DNA of 39,609 nt from Gemmatimonadota bacterium. GTDB lineage: Bacteria > Gemmatimonadota > Gemmatimonadetes > Longimicrobiales > Gaopeijiaceae. Position 1 is the first letter of the stretch; each line of letters starts with the position of its first letter. The notes under the pieces were generated by a model, which saw nothing but the letters and a program-made list of their open reading frames with translations, ran no database searches and was not told the DNA's origin. Positions 1 to 6,760 of this stretch are shown here, piece after piece. The stretch covers positions 1-39,609 of the forward strand of contig JAJDYN010000031.1 in NCBI GenBank assembly GCA_022825135.1, written 5' to 3'. Made by a program: the position numbers and the translations under genes.

Positions 1-553
1 TCCGGCGCCGTAGGAGCGCCGACTTCGTTTCGTGCGTGCCATCGTTCGATTCCTCTCGATTGATGGACTGCACGATCTGCGCGAACGAAACCTCGCCCGG
101 AAGGGGTGTCTTGACCAGTGCGGTCTTGGTCCGACGACAAGTCGCCTCCTTCCTCAAGTCCGGCGTCACCCTCCGCGTGAGTGCGGAACGTGACCGGCGG
201 AGGAGCTCCTCTGGACCGCTCCAGACCGCGGCCGCCGGTCCCCCGATCTCCGGGGCGGGCACGCCCGCCCCTCCAATCGGGGACGACTTCCGTCCCGCCA
301 GGTTGCGCACCTGCCCGGGCAAACGGATCTTCCGCCTCGCCAACATCCCCCAGATCGCCCCGCAGCCGACCTCAACCCTCGCCTTCAACCACGGGCAACC
401 GCGCTGATCGTCCATCTCAGGGGACGCGAGAAGGCTCTGGAGGCCTTCGGATGGACCGGACGCCGGGCCGAATGGATCGCCCTGGCCTGCCTGCACGGCG
501 GCGTCTTCACCCGCGCGCAGTGGACGAGCTTCCTGCGCTGCCACCCCGAGAAG
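1..553. other. Leader region without a gene of its own
   Basis: I see no convincing gene that starts and ends here. The frame of the downstream gene is open from 194 (in-frame TGA at 191-193) and reads like real protein from about 401 (…LIVHLRGREKALEAFGWTG), so part of this stretch may be its 5' coding end. A strong hairpin occupies 238-284. A short plus-strand frame at 36-407 has no family resemblance and is probably chance. Confidence 0.4.
238..284. repeat. Long interrupted hairpin upstream of the winged-helix-like gene
   Basis: Outer arms GTCCCCCGAT (238-247) and ATCGGGGAC (276-284) pair with one bulged C. Inner arms GGGGCGGGC (252-260) and GCCCGCCCC (263-271) are perfectly complementary around the bases AC. 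The two stems are separated by CTCC and TCCA. No T-run follows, so it is not a typical intrinsic terminator. It may be an mRNA leader structure or a structured DNA site of the mobile region. The pairing is seen directly; function is unknown. Confidence 0.6.
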
Positions 554-1342
554 GTGCGGCGCGCCGTCCTCGCACTCGTCGCGCAGGGTCTGGCCATCGA
601 GGAGGCTCCGGCCAGCGGCATCCACGGGATCGGCCGCGTGTGCCGGATCCGGGCCCGCAAGGTCTACCGGGCGCTCGGAGCCGGGGAGTTCTTTCGGCGG
701 CGCCGGATCACCTCCCGGGACGTGCTGATGCGTCGGCTGCTTTCGCTCGACTACGTCCTCGAGCATCCCCGCCTGCCGTGGCTACCGACCGAGGCCGAGA
801 AGGTCGACGCCTTCGAGGCGCTCGGCATCGAGCACCGGGTCCTTCCCCAGCGGACCTACCGGGGCGCTGCGGGGAACATCCGGCGCCACTTTCACCTCGG
901 GCTGCCGCTCGCGCTGGACGCCGAGCGCGCGGTCTTCGTCTACGTCGATCCCGGCCACGAGAGCGCGACGGCGCTACGCGCGTGGGGCGCGGCGCACCGG
1001 GAGCTATGGGGGATGCTCCGCGATCGCGGCCGCAAGATCGAAGTCGTGGCCGTGGGGCGGGCCTGGGAGGAGACGAGCCGCGCCGACACCGTGCTCGGCA
1101 ACTGGGCGAGAGACCCACGCCCGTCGGATTACAACGCGGAGATCGGCCGGGAGATCAAGTGGATCGAGCACGTCCTCCGCAGCGGGGACGTTAGCCTGAT
1201 CCGAGAGGTGTGCGGCGACGTCCGGGGCGGGCTTGTGCGGCTGGTGGAACTCAGGAATCGGGCACGCCGACAGTCCGGTCGGGGGTTGTTGCACCGGGTG
1301 AGCGCATGGCAGACGGAGCGGCTCTTGGGGAGGCTGTTCTGA
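554..1342 (+). CDS. Unrecognised winged-helix-like protein of an accessory region
   Basis: Encodes 262 residues from a GTG. I do not recognise the family with confidence. The N-terminal part, including residues readable upstream of the GTG (FGWTGRRAEWIALACL, then EKVRRAVLALVAQGLAIEE), looks like a winged helix-turn-helix. The central and C-terminal part (VFVYVDPGHES, GRKIEVVAVGRAWE) looks alpha/beta. This layout loosely recalls replication-relaxation type proteins found beside relaxases in mobile elements, but that is only a resemblance. The start is uncertain: the frame is open from 194 with no ATG, GTG or TTG before 554, yet protein-like sequence begins near 401, so a CTG at 404 or a 5' truncation is possible. 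A large three-armed inverted repeat lies 175 bases downstream. Confidence 0.6.
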   Translation: MRRAVLALVAQGLAIEEAPASGIHGIGRVCRIRARKVYRALGAGEFFRRRRITSRDVLMRRLLSLDYVLEHPRLPWLPTEAEKVDAFEALGIEHRVLPQRTYRGAAGNIRRHFHLGLPLALDAERAVFVYVDPGHESATALRAWGAAHRELWGMLRDRGRKIEVVAVGRAWEETSRADTVLGNWARDPRPSDYNAEIGREIKWIEHVLRSGDVSLIREVCGDVRGGLVRLVELRNRARRQSGRGLLHRVSAWQTERLLGRLF

Positions 1343-1819
1343 CGGGGGATCCGGACGCCCCGGTGCAGCACGGGCGATGTGTATTTCACTTCGAGGTCGA
1401 CCGGACACGGAATCCGCCCTCGGATGGGACACCAAGCAAATGCCGCAAGCAGCTATACGGCTTAGGGTTGTGCCACGGTCTCCCGATTCGCCGATGCCGA
1501 ACCGGGTCTCAAGGACGTGGACGGGAGCGACCCCCCTCTTGCGATGCCCAGTGCGGGCATCGCGGAGGGTTGGGATGTGCACATCCCGGACACCCTCCCC
1601 GGGGGGTCGCTCCCGTCCAACAATCCCTGCGGGAAGGCCAACCGCGAGCCGAAGCGGAAACACGCTCTTCGAGTCTCATGGCACTGGCCTCTGCGTACCC
1701 GACACGCAAGAGTTTCGTTACTGGTGGCACCGTATCAACAGGACGTCCGGTGCGTTCTGCCCCCCGTAGGGCGGTCGGTGGCGACCAACAACTCGACTTT
1801 TCCCCAGCGGCAACCTCGG
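1343..1819. other. Intergenic stretch with a structured element, no gene seen
   Basis: No frame here shows a recognisable domain, a credible start or a ribosome binding site. The stretch is dominated by the three-armed inverted repeat at 1518-1619. No tRNA-like cloverleaf was found. It could carry a non-coding RNA, an origin-like site or a transfer site; nothing in the sequence decides between these. Confidence 0.5.
1518..1619. repeat. Three-armed (T-shaped) inverted repeat, 102 bases
   Basis: The outer arms TGGACGGGAGCGACCCCCC (1518-1536) and GGGGGGTCGCTCCCGTCCA (1601-1619) are perfectly complementary over 19 bp. Between them sit two further hairpins. Arm 1: GCGATGCCC (1541-1549) pairs with GGGCATCGC (1555-1563) around AGTGC. 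Arm 2: GGAGGGT (1564-1570) pairs with ACCCTCC (1592-1598) and encloses the perfect 16-base palindrome GGGATGTGCACATCCC (1572-1587). The fold is a three-way junction with only 4 and 2 unpaired linker bases. Such a shape is known from viral terminal repeats, some replication or transfer origins, and structured RNAs; which applies here is not known. Confidence 0.85.
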
Positions 1820-1834
1820 CTACGGCCAGCCGAG
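1815..1834 (-). terminator. Possible terminator-like hairpin at the end of the Cys-rich gene pair
   Basis: CTCGGCT (1815-1821) pairs perfectly with AGCCGAG (1828-1834) around six bases and includes the TAG stop codon of the minus-strand gene. There is no T-run after it, so it would be at best a weak or Rho-assisted terminator, or just a chance 7-bp hairpin. Confidence 0.25.
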
Positions 1835-2017
1835 CACCGCGAGGTAAACCCATGGGGCGGCCGCGACCGCCACGATGAAGAGCCACGCCAACCGCCGCGC
1901 CCGCGTGCGTCGGTCGGCCTCCGTGGCGCATTCGGGATGCCCGCAGCATCGGAGGCACAGGAGCCGCTCCTGGTCGCCGCATCCGTAGCTGGCGCGGCCG
2001 CAGTTGGCGCAACTCAC
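1820..2017 (-). CDS. Small Cys-rich (zinc-ribbon-like) membrane protein
   Basis: A 65-residue protein from GTG. The N-terminal half carries paired cysteines (SCANC at 2-6, then CLRCC and C30 within residues 21-30), suggesting a small zinc-binding knuckle. The C-terminal part after a basic stretch (RRTRARR) is one hydrophobic segment, about residues 43-62, ending LGWP. It is therefore probably a membrane-anchored zinc-ribbon protein; I recognise no named family. Its GTG overlaps the TGA of the upstream small gene (GTGA), which implies translational coupling and supports this start over a longer reading of the same frame, which would overlap that gene extensively. Confidence 0.45.
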   Translation of the reverse strand: MSCANCGRASYGCGDQERLLCLRCCGHPECATEADRRTRARRLAWLFIVAVAAAPWVYLAVLGWP

Positions 2018-2211
2018 GATCCCGTCAGCCGATTCGCCCGGTCCGTGACCGCCGCGCACTCCGGGCAAATCCAGACGTCCCACCGACGCGGGCTGGCAGG
2101 GTGGGCAAGCCCCAGCACGGCCCGCAGCCATCCGTCGCCCTTCGGGTCGAGGGTTCGGCCCCTGCATAGCGATACGGCGCAGTGCCAGAGGGGATAAGGA
2201 AAGGTGGTCAA
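2014..2211 (-). CDS. Small Cys-containing protein coupled to a second one
   Basis: A 65-residue frame starting at TTG. It has cysteines at HCAVSLC near the N-terminus and CPEC near the C-terminus (WICPECAAV), which could form one zinc site. No family is recognised. It ends in a TGA that overlaps the GTG of the next small gene. The weak start codon and the absence of a clear ribosome binding site lower confidence; the overlap and the matching cysteine pattern are the main support. Confidence 0.35.
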   Translation of the reverse strand: MTTFPYPLWHCAVSLCRGRTLDPKGDGWLRAVLGLAHPASPRRWDVWICPECAAVTDRANRLTGS

Positions 2212-2257
2212 CGTAGGTACTCCCGGATCGCTCGCGTCGCGTTGGAGCAGGTCGTTT

Positions 2258-2779
2258 TCAGCACCACGCCTCGTTCACGCGCAGGTACTCGAGGATGAAT
2301 CGATCCAGAGTTTCGGAGAGCGCTTGCATGACGAAGCCCGCATCCCCGCCGTGGACGCCATAGTGGCTGCGCTCCCACGTGTGGACACCCCACCTCAATC
2401 CGGTCACGGGGTCGTCGAGATCCTTCACCAGCGAAACCCCGAACGAGACGACCGGCGGGCCATCGTCAAGCGTGTCAACCCGCACTGACAGAGCCGGAGC
2501 ACCCACCGGAGCACCCGCCTCGGTGAGGCCGTTGTAGATCCGCGCGGCCCGCAAGCGACTCTCCGCCATCGTTCGGACGCGTAGCCTGGTGAGCCTGATC
2601 TTGCTCGCTTCGTCACCCGTCACAGACACGGCGAGGAGTAGCGGCTGGCACTTGGTAAGGAGGTCGAAGCGTTCTTTGTCGCTCGCGCCAGAATCCGTCT
2701 GCCCGGCCAGCGGCGCGGCGAGCGCGAGAACGAGGGTCAGCGCCGCCCGCGCTAGCCGTTGCGCTTCTCGCCCGGTCAC
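2258..2779 (-). CDS. Secreted protein of unknown function
   Basis: 173 residues from GTG. An N-terminal basic then hydrophobic stretch (RAALTLVLALAAPLAGQ) looks like a signal peptide cleaved near residue 27, so the protein is probably periplasmic. The mature part has KIRLTRLRVRTMAESRLRAARIY, a predicted helix, then beta-rich sequence, and ends LDRFILEYLRVNEAWC. I recall this ending (erasure of a helix finishing in EYLRVNE-x-x-C) from uncharacterised secreted proteins of environmental bacteria, but cannot name a function. Two cysteines (in TKCQ and the last residue) could form a disulfide. Confidence 0.6.
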   Translation of the reverse strand: MTGREAQRLARAALTLVLALAAPLAGQTDSGASDKERFDLLTKCQPLLLAVSVTGDEASKIRLTRLRVRTMAESRLRAARIYNGLTEAGAPVGAPALSVRVDTLDDGPPVVSFGVSLVKDLDDPVTGLRWGVHTWERSHYGVHGGDAGFVMQALSETLDRFILEYLRVNEAWC

Positions 2780-3144
2780 GATCCCGCCCCGCGATGCGCT
2801 CCCGGACGGACGGACTCCCCTTCGATGGGACCCATTCGAAAGGCGAATCGCGTTCTGGGGGTCGGGGGGTAGAGGTCGCGGTCACCGGGGCAGGGGCAGG
2901 GCCACCGCGCCGCTCGCGGGTCCGGACCTTTGGCCCGTCCGCCGCCGCCACCATGGGCGCGCACGGTCTCCCCAGCGCTCACAGCTTGCCCCCGACTCGC
3001 TGGCGGGTACACTCTGGGGCGTGCGGAGCAAGAGGGACTCCGGCCCCGCCTCCAAGAACTGATAAGCTTAATGCTAGAAGTTCCTGCATCGCATCGGCAC
3101 CCCAGAAGATGGACACGGCCCGCGCAGTCGGAGAAATAGGAAAG
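2780..3144. other. Intergenic stretch, no gene recognised
   Basis: Frames here are proline-, arginine- and glycine-rich and look like chance openings of GC-rich DNA. A small imperfect hairpin (TTCGATGGG / CCCATTCGAA, 2821-2840) is present. From about 3050 the base composition becomes less GC-rich (GATAAGCTTAATGCTAG), unlike the core genes, consistent with acquired DNA. The promoters of the two flanking genes, which point away from each other, should lie here, but I cannot point to convincing boxes. Confidence 0.4.
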
Positions 3145-3612
3145 ATGGAAGGCTTGTTCCAAGTCGCGAAACATCTCGTGCAGCATGTCTTGCCCGGCAA
3201 ACCGCAGCGGCGAGTATGGGCTGACAAAGGATGTTGCGCCGTGCGTATGGCGTGGGATTGGTGCCGCTTGAACCTACATCAGCGGACAACTCGTGCCAAT
3301 CGGTTGGCCGAGTTGCTCGACTTGCAGGAGGAGCTTGAGTTCGCCAGGACGGTCATGCACGAATCGGAGTTCATGCTCGGTAGCGCTCCAAGCCGGTTGG
3401 GTGCGCGTGTTCGTAGGCTTGGCATTCCCGGACCCGAGGGGAACTGGCTTGACGAACATATGGGCATCCACCCGCCTTGTGAGATGTGGGTAGACCACCT
3501 GCTCTATGCATGCGAAATCAGGTGCCTGCACCTCGCCGAGTCGGCTTGGGCAACGGTGCAAAAGCAGTGGAAGCGTCAAAGGGAAGTCGACGCGAGACCG
3601 GACTGGCTGTAG
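3145..3612 (+). CDS. Orphan protein of unknown function
   Basis: 155 residues if the ATG at 3145 is used; it follows AGGAAAG closely. Another in-frame ATG lies at 3109. The protein is mostly helical in appearance (NRLAELLDLQEELEFARTV, HLAESAWATVQKQWKRQRE) with cysteines scattered (DKGCCAVRMAWDWC, PPCEMW, YACEIRC). No signal peptide or membrane segment. I recognise no family. The lower GC content than the surrounding core and its position in the sparse left end suggest transferred DNA. It could still be a non-genic open frame. Confidence 0.4.
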   Translation: MEGLFQVAKHLVQHVLPGKPQRRVWADKGCCAVRMAWDWCRLNLHQRTTRANRLAELLDLQEELEFARTVMHESEFMLGSAPSRLGARVRRLGIPGPEGNWLDEHMGIHPPCEMWVDHLLYACEIRCLHLAESAWATVQKQWKRQREVDARPDWL

Positions 3613-3916
3613 CCACCTCGCTGCCGTAGCTCGGCTACCGTTGTGCTTTGTCGTCCCTCGCCGACTCCGGCACCGGGGAGTGGACAGATCCTTGGAGCCG
3701 TCGTTGGTCATCGGCCCAGTCGCGATACCCGACGGTTCCCGCCAATCAGTTCCGGGTTTCCGGCCATCGGCGCACGATGGAGTCCGGTCTTGTGCAACGG
3801 CAAGGAGCGCAGATCGTGCAGTCCCTATTGAACTTATGTAACTTCTTGCCGTGATTTGCGTGACCCCGAGCCTGCCATTTTGGCAGACGCCCCCCTACCC
3901 GTAGTATCTTTTCCCC
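3613..3916. other. Intergenic stretch ahead of uvrA
   Basis: No gene seen. An 8-bp inverted repeat with a long spacer (ACGGCAAG 3797-3804, CTTGCCGT 3845-3852) is present. The last 50 bases hold the uvrA promoter and palindrome, listed separately. A 10-base word ATTGAACTTA (3827-3836) recurs at 38485-38494 near the recombinase gene. Confidence 0.5.
3868..3907 (+). promoter_or_regulatory. uvrA promoter overlapped by a 15-bp palindromic operator candidate
   Basis: CTGCCATTTTGGCAG (3872-3886) is a palindrome with a three-base centre. Its right half overlaps TTGGCA (3880-3885), a good -35 box, followed after 16 bases by TAGTAT (3902-3907), a good -10 box. A transcript would start near 3914, only a few bases before the uvrA ATG at 3917, and no ribosome binding site precedes that ATG, so uvrA mRNA is probably leaderless. 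A palindrome covering the -35 box is the usual design of a repressor site; a damage-response repressor such as LexA is a natural guess for uvrA but is not shown. Confidence 0.55.
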
Positions 3917-6760
3917 ATGGACCATCCGATTCGCCTGAGGGGCGCGAGGCAGCACAACCTGGCGAACCTGGATCTGGACATCCCGCGGCGGGCCTTCACG
4001 GTGATCACCGGGCCGTCGGGATCGGGGAAATCCTCCCTGGCGCTGGACACGCTTTTCGCCGAGGGGCAGCGCCGCTACGTCGAGTCGCTCTCCACCTACG
4101 CCAAGCAGTTCCTCGACCGCATGCGCAAGCCGCGGGTCGAGTCGGTGGAGGGGATTCCTCCGGCGGTGGCCATCGAGCAGAAGAACCCGACCCGGTCCAG
4201 CCGCTCGACGGTGGGCACCGCGACCGAGGTCTACGACTACCTGCGGCTCCTGTGGGCGCGCGTCGGGCACACGCACTGCCCGCGCTGCGGCCGCCGCATC
4301 CGCCGGGACACGGTGTCGGGGGCGGTGGACGGCGTGCTTTCGCTGCGGGACGGCGAGCGCATCATGGTGGCGTTTCCGCTCCAGGCCAGCGGGCGCGCCA
4401 CGCACGCGCAGGTGGTCGAGACGCTGCGCGCCGCCGGATTCCTGCGGGTCATGGCGGACGGCGCGGTGATCGACCTGGCCGCATCGGGCTCGGGCGATCC
4501 CGCGCGGGCGGGCGCCGACCTGACGGTTGCGCGCGAGGCGCTGGTGGTGGTCGACCGGCTGTCTGTCGATCCGGGTGTCCGCGACCGCCTGGCCGACTCC
4601 CTCGGGGTGGCTTTCGTCCAGGGGCTTGGCGAAGCCGTGATCGTGCGCCCGTCCGCGCCCGCCCGCGAATCCCGCCTGCGCTTCACCGAGCGCTTTCGCT
4701 GCCCGCACCACCCCGACATCGAGTTCCCCGATCCGACCCCGAAGCTCTTCTCCTTCAACAGCCCCTACGGCTCCTGCACCACCTGCACCGGCTTCGGCGC
4801 GACCCTCGAGTACGACGAGGAACTCATCGTGCCCAATGAGGGACGTTCGCTGGCGGGAGGGGCGGTGGACCCTTGGGAGAAGCCGCGCTACGTGCGCGAA
4901 CGCGCCCGGCTGCGCGAGTTCGCCCGCAAGCGCGGGGTGAGCGAGCACGAGCCCTGGAGCGAGCTTCCCGGGTTCTTCCGCGAGGAGGTGCTGCGCGGCT
5001 CCCCCGATTTCATCGGCATCATTCCCTTCCTGCGCTCGCGCGAGCGGCAGCGCCGCAAGCAGTTCATCCGCGTCTTCCTGCGCCGCTACCAGAGCGCCGT
5101 TCCCTGCGCGAACTGCGGGGGGGGCCGCATCCGCGCCGAGGCCCTCAACGTGCGCGTGGGCGGCCGCACCCTCCCCGAGGTCTGCGCCTTCCCCATGGAC
5201 GAGCTGCTGCCCTGGATCGACGGCCTCGAGCTCTCCGGGATGGAGGAGGACATCGCGGAGACCATCCTGAGGGAGATCCGCGACCGCCTGGGGTTCCTGG
5301 TGGATGTCGGGCTCGGATACCTGACGCTCTCGCGCCAGACGCGCACCCTCTCGGGCGGGGAGGCGCAGCGCATCAACCTGGCCAATGCGCTCGGCTCGCG
5401 GCTGGTGGACACCCTGTACGTCCTGGACGAGCCCACCGTGGGGCTCCACCCGCGCGACACGGCGGCCATGCTGGCGCTGCTCCAGCGGCTCTCGCACGCG
5501 GGGAACACGGTCGTTGTCGTGGAACACGACCCGCAGGTCATCGTCGCCGCCGACCACGTCATCGAACTCGGTCCCGAGTCGGGCGAAAAGGGCGGGCGTC
5601 TGGTCTTCGAGGGTCCGCCCGCCGGGCTCGCGGACGCCGGCACCGCCACCGGGCGCCTGATCGCCGGCGCGGCCGACCCCTCCCTCCCCCGCAGACGCGG
5701 CCCTCCGGGCGGCCGCATCGAATTGCGCGGCGCCCGCCTGCACAACCTGAGGGACGTCGACATCGATGTCCCGCTGCGCGCCCTCACCGTGGTGACCGGG
5801 GTGTCCGGCTCGGGAAAGTCCACGCTCGTCAACGACGTGCTCTACCGCGCCCTGGAGCGCGAGATGAACGATGGGGAAACCAGCGCCCGCCAGCACATGG
5901 GCGAGCTCGTCGGGGAGTACCGCTCCATCGCCAACGCCTCCCACCTGGCCGACGTGACGCGCATCGACCAGTCGCCCATCGGGCGCACGCCGCGCTCGAA
6001 TTCGGTTACCTACATCAAGGCGTGGGGCGAGGTGCGCAAGCTCTTCGCCGCCCAGCCGCTCGCCCGCAGGAAGCGCTATCAGGCGCGCCACTTCTCGTTC
6101 AACGTCGCCGCCGGCCGCTGCGAGGCCTGCAAGGGCGCCGGCCAGGTCGAGATCGAGATGATCTTCATGGCGGACGTCTACGTGCCCTGCGACGTCTGCC
6201 TGGGGACCCGCTTCAAGCGCGAGATCCTGGACGTGACCTACAAGGGGCTCAACATCGCCCAGGTGCTGGAACTCACCGTCGATCAGGCCATCCGCTTCTT
6301 CACGAGGCAGAGGCGCCTGGGCAAGACCCTCTGGCATCTGCAGGATGTGGGGCTCGGATACCTGAGGCTCGGCCAGCCCGCTCCCACCCTCTCCGGAGGC
6401 GAGGCCCAGCGGCTGAAGATCGCGCGCGAGCTGTCGGGTGCGTCCGGGCGCCGGGGCAGCAGACTCTACATCCTGGACGAGCCCACCACCGGCCTTTCCG
6501 GCAACGAAGTGGCGAAACTCCTGCGCGTCCTCATGCGCTTGATCGATGCCGGAAACACGGTCATTGTCATCGAACACAACCTGGATGTGATTCGCGCCGC
6601 GGACTGGATCATCGATCTGGGGCCGGGCGCCGGAGCCCGCGGAGGACGGGTGGTCGCGATGGGCCGCCCGCACGAGGTGATGGCCGAGCGCGCCAGCGTG
6701 ACCGGAGCCTGCCTCGCCCGCCTCCCGGAGCCGATCCTGCAACGGACGAGGCTGACGTGA
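3917..6760 (+). CDS. uvrA: UvrABC system protein A (excision nuclease damage-recognition ATPase)
   Basis: 947 residues, the normal UvrA length. UvrA dimers find bulky DNA lesions and load UvrB in nucleotide excision repair in the cytoplasm. Two ABC modules are intact: Walker A GPSGSGKS at 32-39 and GVSGSGKS at 628-635; signatures LSGGEAQ at 478-484 and 825-831; Walker B followed by DEPTVGLHP and DEPTTGLS. The C-terminal zinc finger is C735-x2-C738-x19-C758-x2-C761, the spacing known for UvrA. The first zinc module (FRCPHHP … CTTC) has a His-containing variant. The stop overlaps the start of the next gene (GTGA), so it heads an operon with two M16 proteins, an unusual pairing for a repair gene. 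Confidence 0.97.
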   Translation: MDHPIRLRGARQHNLANLDLDIPRRAFTVITGPSGSGKSSLALDTLFAEGQRRYVESLSTYAKQFLDRMRKPRVESVEGIPPAVAIEQKNPTRSSRSTVGTATEVYDYLRLLWARVGHTHCPRCGRRIRRDTVSGAVDGVLSLRDGERIMVAFPLQASGRATHAQVVETLRAAGFLRVMADGAVIDLAASGSGDPARAGADLTVAREALVVVDRLSVDPGVRDRLADSLGVAFVQGLGEAVIVRPSAPARESRLRFTERFRCPHHPDIEFPDPTPKLFSFNSPYGSCTTCTGFGATLEYDEELIVPNEGRSLAGGAVDPWEKPRYVRERARLREFARKRGVSEHEPWSELPGFFREEVLRGSPDFIGIIPFLRSRERQRRKQFIRVFLRRYQSAVPCANCGGGRIRAEALNVRVGGRTLPEVCAFPMDELLPWIDGLELSGMEEDIAETILREIRDRLGFLVDVGLGYLTLSRQTRTLSGGEAQRINLANALGSRLVDTLYVLDEPTVGLHPRDTAAMLALLQRLSHAGNTVVVVEHDPQVIVAADHVIELGPESGEKGGRLVFEGPPAGLADAGTATGRLIAGAADPSLPRRRGPPGGRIELRGARLHNLRDVDIDVPLRALTVVTGVSGSGKSTLVNDVLYRALEREMNDGETSARQHMGELVGEYRSIANASHLADVTRIDQSPIGRTPRSNSVTYIKAWGEVRKLFAAQPLARRKRYQARHFSFNVAAGRCEACKGAGQVEIEMIFMADVYVPCDVCLGTRFKREILDVTYKGLNIAQVLELTVDQAIRFFTRQRRLGKTLWHLQDVGLGYLRLGQPAPTLSGGEAQRLKIARELSGASGRRGSRLYILDEPTTGLSGNEVAKLLRVLMRLIDAGNTVIVIEHNLDVIRAADWIIDLGPGAGARGGRVVAMGRPHEVMAERASVTGACLARLPEPILQRTRLT

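Noticed and set aside
36..407. Plus-strand frame of 123 codons at the left end
   Set aside because: No family resemblance, overlaps a strong hairpin and the probable 5' end of the next gene.
3827..3836. ATTGAACTTA word shared with 38485-38494 as a possible attachment core
   Set aside because: Only 10 bases, in a different order relative to the palindromes; too weak to call an attachment site by itself.
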